64,000 nucleotides of DNA from Cardinalis cardinalis (lineage: Eukaryota; Chordata; Aves; Passeriformes; Cardinalidae), in the NCBI GenBank assembly GCA_014549065.1, contig JACDOX010000334.1, forward strand, positions 86,903 through 150,902, read 5' to 3'. Under the pieces are notes generated by a model, which worked only from the letters and a program-made list of their open reading frames with translations, made no database searches and was not told the DNA's origin. The position numbers were made by a program, and so were the translations under genes. Positions 56,801 to 64,000 of this stretch are shown here, one piece after another; the stretch's first letter is position 1; each line of letters opens with the position of its first letter.

Positions 56801-59800
56801 ATTCTTATTTGCTTTTTGTTTAGACAATGGCTTGACAATTAAAGTTTTGCTTCAAAACTGATCCCTGCTCTGGGAATTAGGAAATAGGAGAAAATGATGA
56901 GTTTTTTTCCCCAGCAGTTTGGCAGAAATTTAGGATCTCTTGCTTTTACTTATGTATTCCTTATTTTGATTTAATGTCTTACTCTTTTGGAGAGGCTGGC
57001 TATTCAGGAAATAAGTATTTTCACTGAACATTTCCTGAGTTATAGAGCTGAGAAACATTTGTTTCCTGACCTATTGGAGTAAGTCCTGAGCAGCTGCAGT
57101 GGTGTGGGGACAGAAGTTTGGGGAGGATTTTTATGCCTTTTTTCTTTCATTTCATTCCCCCTGCACCCAAGTGTTGCATGCATAATTAATATTAGTTTAA
57201 GCTTCCAATATGACCCAGTCCTAAGTGGTCTGAAGGCTGCTTGTGAGACAGACATGCTGTTCAGAGATTTCTTTTGGTGACTGGTGTGCATCCTGCCAGC
57301 TTTTGTTTTTCATGACAGTCAACTCTCTGTTCACAGATGGTCTGAAAAATGATACATTTGGCTCCTTGCAATTATCGCCTCCTTTCCATTTAACCTTTAT
57401 TCCCATTGACATTATAAAAATATGTATAATCTCACAAACTACTTCCTTCAACTTTAATGAATTAAAGGTAAAAATTCCAAAAGCCATTTTATGTGATTTT
57501 CTGTTTTTATCTGTACATTATCACAACCTGTATTTTAACTTTTTCTTTGTGGTACTGAGCACTTTAAGCATCCGAAAGCATCCTTTGAATAGTTCTTGAA
57601 AAGACTGTGAACATTATGCAATAAATATCTGCTGTACTCCTCTTCATATTGATGATAGAGCAAGTTAAAAGTGTAGATGAAGTGTCATTAAGGAAATCAA
57701 GAGCGAGGGATCATTTGAGATGCAGAAAAACATCAATAGGTAAAATTGCTTATCTCCTCCCAGAAAGATAAGAGATGCAGAAGGAGCACAGACAAATGTG
57801 TAATTGTATAAGAAATATCAGCTGCAGTGTTGCCATTCTTGTCACTGTTCATAGCAGATAATTCAAACATTATTGCAGTGAAAAAAAAGAAGTCGTCTAA
57901 GGTGTACTAAAGATTTTATATAATTGTATAGGGTTATATACAATATAATTGTTAAGGGTTGCTCAGAAAGGCTCTTCTTTGTCAGTTGTTCCCTACAGTT
58001 TTTGATGTAAGTCATAGAAAAAAAAAAGTGCTGTCACATTGCACATTTTCCATGGTATTCAGAAACCTGAGAGCACAATTGGCAGCAACAGCCTTTGAAA
58101 TTCAGGATCTGCTCCTTCCTACAGNTACATCTATAAACAAAGGCACAAGATTTGGGTGGTTTTGTCTAAGGCTCCACCAGGAAGATTGGGCTTGTGAGTT
58201 TACCCATGGATGCACACACAAACACTTCTTGTGTGCAAAAAAGAAGGGATTTTGAAGATGTATACAAGTGGNTTTGGTTATGGCATTCACCCCTTGTTGT
58301 CTCTCTTTGCTGGTGCTGAAAGAAGAAAAGGACAGGATGTTCTTGTACTGCTGCTGAGTTTTACCTTAACCAAATAAGGTGCATTTTTGTATTTTACTTT
58401 AGAATGAGCAACTGATTTTTAATAATAAATTGTGTCATTCATAACAGCAAGCATCTTTTCAGTGTTTAGCAATTTTAAAATACATTTTTCTCAAGAGTGA
58501 GGTTGATGTGCTCTCCTGAGAGAATATTTCTATTAAAAAAACCCAGAAATCTCAAGAGTGTGTGCTAATTATAGCTNTAGCAGCAACACTGTTTTTAAGG
58601 ACTTTTGAAGGACAAATCTTCAAATTTGAATATTTCTGTGAGCTTAAAGGAATATTTTCATTCTTTGTGGTAGTCATGCTTTAAGCATATAATCTCAAAG
58701 ATTATAATAATTCTCAGAGCAACCTTAGTGTTACAATGAGGACATAAAATACATTCTTGATCTTGAGGGTATTCTTTAGCTACTTACTTTTCTCTCCCAA
58801 CCATTAAACTGAAATTATTTTGCTGGACTGATATATTTTTGGACTTCTGGATTTAATCCAAGTTTACGCATAATCTTGACATGACTGCTTTATCTCAATG
58901 CCGTGTTCTTTAAATTTTTCTGATTAGAAAAAGCCTTTCTAAATCAAGTGTCATTTAAAAATAGTTTACCAACCTTTCCCTTAAATATTTTTGCAGAAAT
59001 TAAACGCAGTCACTAGGTCTCTATCTGTGTTACACTCTTGTACATCAGCTGGTCCATGTGAATCCCTAGGATTTACCTTACTAAGACCATAATCCCTTGA
59101 CTTGATTTGATAGTTAGATTGTATGTGTGGCAGAGGCTTTAGGCAGAAGAATCAAATACATANTTGGAATTATTTCTGACGTGGGTGGTTGCAACAGGGA
59201 TTTTCAGTGGCATATTTCTTAGAACAAAATGATTTCATATGTTCCAAGGACCAGTGAAAGTGAAATTAAATGCCTGAAATGCTTTGGGCTCTGGATTGCT
59301 CCTGGTTCCTGACAGTCAGTTCTGATGCTGATTTAGTTTGTAACCCTTTGTGGAACAAACTCAAAGCCTGGCATAGTGAATGATTAAATATTCCTCTCCT
59401 ATGAACAGAAGACTGCTGCTAAATGTTACAGTTTGTACTCTCAAGCCTCAGATTGCTTATATAAAACCCCACAGAATGGTTAAGGTTTGGAAAAAAGTCT
59501 AAGATCATTCAATAATAATTGGAAAAAGAAAGACTGTNTTATTGAGCAAATATGCTATATTTTACACATATAATGGGATCTCACCACCTTCATCCTTCTT
59601 TTCACCATAGTTCATATGGTTTCCTTTTCCAGCTCTGCCATTCTTCAGCTGGCTGAGATATGACAGCCCAATATCATAAATTAAAAATGGAGGAGGGCAG
59701 GATTAGGCAGTTCAGATTTCTTACCAACACTAAAATACTCACTTTCTGACATGTTTCTGTGCAAATGTGAAACCCGTTTACTTGCTTGAGAATGCATGAC

Positions 59801-60074
59801 CAACAAGGATGGCAATATACACTCATCCAAACTTTTTTAGGTATGTTGAGGTAAGAAAGATACANTCCCATTGTGGGGGCTTCTTATGCATTGGGAAGCC
59901 TTTTCTTTTGTGCTGCATATGTTGGAGAGGCCTTTTCACTTCTAATCTGTGGATAAAAAGTGTTGTGCCCCAAGCCTGGGGTTTCTGGTATTTGTTCTTT
60001 ATGCAGGTCAGAAAGCAGCACTGAGGTGTCAGGATTCAGGCCAAGCTGAGTGGTGAAGCTGGCCTACANCTCTG

Positions 60075-60185
60075 GGATGTATCTGATGGATATTACCAGA
60101 TGGATTTCAGATTATATTATTTATAATATCTGATGGATAGTATCTGATAGATATTTTTATCTGATGGTTATTATTTATTATTTGT
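60075..60185. repeat. Degenerate tctgatggat repeat
   Basis: Several imperfect copies of tctgatggat and related steps, mixed with AT-rich sequence. No fixed period. Confidence 0.6.
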
Positions 60186-60542
60186 CATGTGCCTGGTGGG
60201 TCCTTCCTCATCCCTGGAACTCTCTGGGGCTTCCTGGGGTCTCCCCAAAGTCTGGAGTGTGATTTTCTCTAACTGCTGGGCGCTAACATACCTTCACTGT
60301 GACTCCAGGGTGGTTCATTGAAACTGGCACATCAAATCAGCCTCTGAAATGANTTTTTTTTGCTGGGAAAGACACCAGAAGCTTCATGACTCTGAACAAC
60401 TTGCACCAGTTCTTGTGAACAGATTTCTCTTTGTGTAGATAAACCCTTAAAAGTGGATATTATTATTATACCATCAAAATTTTGGACAAGTTAATTACTA
60501 TGGTCAGGAATCATGTGCTGTTTTATTAATCTCAGGCTAATC

Positions 60543-60625
60543 TTAGAATGGTTTGGTTTGGAAGGAGCCCCAGTGACATCTTGTTCCAGCCCCCTGCCAT
60601 GGGCAGGGAAACCTATTGGATACAG
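60543..60625 (-). mobile_element. CR1 LINE terminal fragment
   Basis: A reverse CR1 tail: tagaatggtttggtttggaa, then ggagccccagtgacatc and cagccccctgccatgg. Confidence 0.75.
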
Positions 60626-63496
60626 AAATGCTGTAACTGGAGTGAGAGGTTTTGACATCCTAACTGAAATAGAAAAGAAAATGTGCATATTTAATTTCTT
60701 TAAAGTATATGGTGCAGAATTTACTGTGATGAAACATTTCCTCTGGGGTGAGGTGGATTTTAAAGGTGCAATACTGTAATTTATCTCTCTATCCAGCATA
60801 TACTTTNAAAAATCTTTGGTAATAATGGTAGCTGTAAAAGTATTAGCTTTTTGATAAGGTGTTTAATGTGGAGATTTATGTCTATTCAGCACCTATATTT
60901 TTAATCTTTGGTAATAGGGGAAGCTATAAAAATACCAGGTTTTTATTGAAATGCACTAAAGAAAACATGGGAAGGTGAGACNGAGATTTTTTGCATAACA
61001 CAACCTAAAGACAAGTACATGAACAGAGTGATTAAATAATATTGAAAGAAGTAATTCAGTGAAACTAGCAATGCTGTCAGGTTAACTTTGTGTTTGACAG
61101 CCTGTGGTAGAAGTTCTGTATCACCATTATGTGAAGATACTATTTGTGGCACCAGTGCATATTAATTTCAACAGATAATGGTGAAAAACATTTCTTGAAA
61201 GTAGCACTCACTGATGCAGCTGCCCACTTAGATGATTAATAATTAGAAACACTGCTGGCATTTCTAATGTGGAAAGATTGCTTCCTTCAGGAGAGGAACT
61301 GATGTTTACCACGGAGTGTCTCAGGTTGTTTCACCANTGGGTCTGGATGTGGGCAGGTCCACCCAGAATCCCAGTTAAATTATTTGTTATTGTCAGTGTG
61401 CACATCNAGATTTGTAGAGGTGTGGCAGGAGCTGGGGGGCTCAGCCTGGAGGCTTGGGGGGACCTGGCTCTGCGCAAGCCCCTGACAGGAGGGGCCAGCT
61501 GTGCTCAGCTCAGTTCCTCTCTCACACAAATGGAGATCTCCATTTACTGGCTCAGCACATCAACATGAAGTGCAGAGAATGTGGATCTGGGTGAATGTGT
61601 GTCTCATTCTTTGCAGCAAGCTAATTACTGCTTAAAAATTGATGAAATTCTGAGGGCCATACGGGTTTGCTGAAGTGATCTCTGGAGGCTTCAATTTTTT
61701 CCTTCCCTCTTTTTATTTTTTTTGTAGCTCACTGAAAACTGTCTCTGTAGGCTTCTCTCTCTTTTTCTCCCAGCTTCCTGAAGTTCTTTTCCTTAATGTT
61801 ACCTTGGTAAAGACTTCACTGCTTTAATATATAATTTTCATTGTGACTTTCATTGCTGCAATTAAGTGGCTAACTGAACAGTTTATAATGTCTGTTCCTA
61901 ATTGCTTCTGCAATAGGTTAACTGTGAAAGGCATAGAAAATTAACATACAAAATGATGCCTGTGTTACCTTTTGCTGAAAAAAGCCTCAGAGATTTTCTT
62001 TATTTTTTTTCTTTATGGGCAAAAAAACCTGCTTAAAACGCTTCAATATTAAACCATCTTTGATACTGAATCTTAGATACCATCTACAGTGTAATATGCT
62101 ATAGTTTAAAAATGCCCATGAAATGCAAGTGTAGATAGAAAATACATTTGAGATTGAGGTCTAACCTGCAGTAAAGTATGTGAAACTGCAGTTAAACACT
62201 TCCTGTCTTGCTTATCTTGCCAAAAACACAGAGCAGCAATTTGGACTTTCTGGATTGTCTGTTGTAAGAATAGAGCAAAACTAATACAAGCCTCCAGAAA
62301 ACCCTCCAATGGGTTTATCACAGAAGAAATAGAAGTTTAATCTGCCTGTGCTATTTATAATACAGCATGGGCTTTCGAGCAGCTTTTATGCCAAAGGTAC
62401 AGGTCATATGGGAGGGTGTTCCCAGCTGTTCCTGGACTCTGCACTGAGTGGAATGGAGAGCAGCACAGAGCAAGAGCAAATCTGACAAAAACTTAGAAAA
62501 ATGCAAGCTTCTCAAGNCTATCTTCAGAGTTATCATTGTCAAAAAAGACATTCAGGGTCTTAGTGTAGCAATTTCATTATTATTAAAATAATAATGTAAT
62601 CACCATTTTAGCATATGGATTTTTTTGGTAAATCTACAGCAGAATGCAAAGAGAAGCAGTAATATGAATGTAGGGAAAAAGTTTCTTATTATTAAAACTA
62701 TTTTTAATAAGTAAATATTGCTGACCAAAAAAAAAAAGAAATTGTCCATAATTGTCCATAATACATGAGTAGGGAAATGCTGCATCTGGAAAATCTTAGT
62801 TTTCAGGCAGTTGGGTCTATAAATGTGTTTTCCATATATCTTTCNATTTTCTTTTCATCCCAGTGGTAAAAAACCCCAAATAACTTATTTGAAATGTTGA
62901 TTACTAGAGCCTGTATAATACTGCTCTTGAGAGGGAAGATTTCTCATGCTGACCTTTTACTCCTCTGTGTTTAAACTGTTCTCCTTCCCTTGTTCTTTGA
63001 TAGTTCTGAAATTTACCTGTTTCCCTTTCCTAAGTCATACTGACTTCTCAAATCTGTTTGATTACAGGCCTAGCTTTGGTCTGGTCCTTTTCCTTGCTGT
63101 AAATGTCTTCCATACTGAAAAAAAAATACTTCTTTGTTTTCAGGGGGTTTTCATTCACTTTATTTCTTGATACACTTTATTGTATTTCTTCCATGCTGAA
63201 GGGAGGCCTTGAAATTTAATTGCACAGGCAATTATTCTTTACCTTTCTAAAGCTGAGTGCTGACCCCAAGAGGTGTCTGTGTGGTGNTGGGCAAGGCTGT
63301 GTTGCACTGATGCTGCAGAATTTCTTTGCTCTGGACATTCACATTTCACCGTCTGTTGGGCGCCTTTCCTTTTATTGCACAGAAATATCCTGTAAGCCTT
63401 CAGTTTACCCAAGTCACCTCTATTGTATTTTAAATCATATTTTATTTTTNGTTTTCCCAATCCTTTTGACTGCAGCGTGGGTTTGTTTGTGTGCAG

Positions 63497-63603
63497 GGTT
63501 CAACAACTCGGAGCGCACGTGCGACAAGGAGTTCATCATCCGCAGGGCCGCCACTAACCGCGTCCTCAACGTCCTGCGCCACTGGGTCTCCAAACACTCA
63601 CAG
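63497..63603 (+). CDS. RASGRF2: RASGRF2 window exon 17: conserved segment before CDC25
   Basis: This 107-bp exon covers residues 802-837: GFNNSERTCDKEFIIRRAAT, then NRVLNVLRHWVSKHSQ. This block is strongly conserved in both RasGRF proteins and leads into the DFE-containing start of the CDC25 Ras-GEF domain, whose remaining exons lie beyond the window. The acceptor is gtgcag and the donor gtaccc. It completes a Gly codon and ends in phase 0. An open frame runs through both flanking introns (63220-63909), but the splice sites and homology fix the exon limits. G/C-rich third positions. Confidence 0.97.
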
Positions 63604-64000
63604 GTACCCCCTCGAATTCACANGAGTCAGTGTCTCACACTGCTCCTGCCACGGGCAGCCCTGCCCAGCTGCTCTGCCTGTGGTAAACAACTCCTGTGTT
63701 CATGCAGAAGTTTATCCGTTTATTTATTTGCGGTGAATTGCGTGCGGGAAATCGTGTCGGTGGGTTTGGTTTGTGATGGCANAATGGTGTTGGCAGGGGA
63801 GGCAGGGCAAAAACAAAGTGGTTTGTTCAATATCATTAAGAAATGTCCTTTAGGCTGCCAGGTGGGAAATGTGCTGGGAGAATTTGACATGGATGCAGAG
63901 GAGTATTGAAAAGGGAAAGGGAAAGGGAAAGGGAAAGGGAAAGGGAAAGGGAAAGGGAAAGGGAAAGGGAAAGGGAAAGGGAAAGGGAAAGGGAAAGGGA
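63604..64000 (+). other. RASGRF2: Intron after window exon 17 (partial)
   Basis: Starts with a consensus donor. About 300 bp of plain sequence is followed by the GGGAAA microsatellite at the window end. Confidence 0.85.
63908..64000. repeat. (GGGAAA)n microsatellite, cut by window end
   Basis: At least 14 perfect hexamer units run to the last base, so the full length is unknown. All-purine on the + strand. Not the vertebrate telomere unit, which is TTAGGG. Confidence 0.95.

Larger units (their letters stand above)
46729..63496 (+). other. RASGRF2: Intron between window exons 16 and 17 (16.8 kb)
   Basis: The longest intron. It holds CR1 fragments at 46833, 47640, 50828 and 60543, a GC-rich minisatellite at 48535, a probable LTR at 48880 and a degenerate repeat at 60075. 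The stretches 49.5-50.8, 50.9-60.0 and 60.7-63.5 kb contain only unremarkable AT-rich sequence as far as I can see. No supported exon lies inside. Confidence 0.85.
1..64000 (+). other. RASGRF2: RASGRF2 gene, internal segment (17 coding exons)
   Basis: The spliced product matches the domain order of RasGRF2: PH1 end, coiled coil, IQ, DH, PH2, REM, Ser/Pro linker, then the entry to the CDC25 domain. RasGRF proteins are calmodulin-regulated exchange factors that activate Ras through CDC25 and Rac through DH at membranes. Assignment to RASGRF2 rather than RASGRF1 rests on my memory of the human RasGRF2 protein, which agrees nearly residue for residue in the PH, IQ, DH and REM exons and keeps recognisable blocks in the linker. 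All 17 exons have GT-AG borders and add up to 2511 nt with no stop. The window contains neither the start codon nor the stop codon. Confidence 0.95.

Noticed and set aside
63220..63909. 229-codon open frame around window exon 17 as a single large exon
   Set aside because: Only 63497-63603 matches RasGRF2 and has a proper acceptor and donor in the right phase. The rest is intron read-through.
63908..64000. GGGAAA array as an interstitial telomere
   Set aside because: The unit is GGGAAA, not TTAGGG, and contains no T on this strand.
1..64000. tRNA, rRNA, CRISPR or bacterial-type operon features
   Set aside because: Nothing with the required structure was seen. The whole window is vertebrate intron and exon sequence of one gene.

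Overview
This window is an internal piece of one vertebrate gene, RASGRF2 (Ras-specific guanine nucleotide releasing factor 2), on the + strand. Seventeen coding exons (5432 to 63603) join in one open frame of 2511 nt (837 codons). Every junction is GT-AG and every codon phase matches. The frame covers the end of the first PH domain, a coiled coil, a calmodulin-binding IQ motif, the DH (Rac-GEF) domain, the second PH domain, the REM/RasGEF-N module, a Ser/Pro-rich linker and the segment leading to the CDC25 Ras-GEF domain. The start codon and first exon lie upstream of the window, and the catalytic CDC25 exons lie downstream. No other protein-coding or RNA gene can be supported.

The host is almost certainly a bird, and probably a songbird. 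CR1 LINE fragments, the characteristic avian retrotransposon, occur in both orientations. Several short LTR families that I recognise as typical of passerine genomes sit in the introns. This placement rests on repeat recognition from memory; the species cannot be named. Single-base Ns are scattered throughout and look like ambiguous or heterozygous calls rather than gaps.

Layout. 1-5431 is an upstream intron with a poly-T tract and a near-perfect 68-nt hairpin. 5432-5538 is the PH1 exon. 5539-17344 is a long repeat-rich intron with four antisense LTR-A copies, one LTR-B and several CR1 tails. 17345-25169 holds seven closely spaced exons for the coiled coil, IQ motif and DH domain. 29744-34982 holds the PH2 exons. 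37410-38793 holds two large exons for REM and the linker. The next intron (38794-45253) carries a 3.1-kb degraded CR1. 45254-46728 holds two small in-frame linker exons. 46729-63496 is a 16.8-kb intron, followed by a conserved exon (63497-63603) and a GGGAAA microsatellite that runs off the window end.

The most interesting signal is how close LTR insertions sit to splice sites. An LTR-B ends 34 nt before window exon 14, so close that the native acceptor region keeps only one candidate branch adenosine. An LTR-A ends 53 nt before exon 13. An LTR-C begins 17-18 nt after the exon 11 end, flanked by a short target-site duplication. Two oppositely oriented LTR-B copies bracket window exon 2. A miRNA-like inverted repeat at 5018-5085 and a triple tandem splice acceptor at 45249-45256 also deserve checking.
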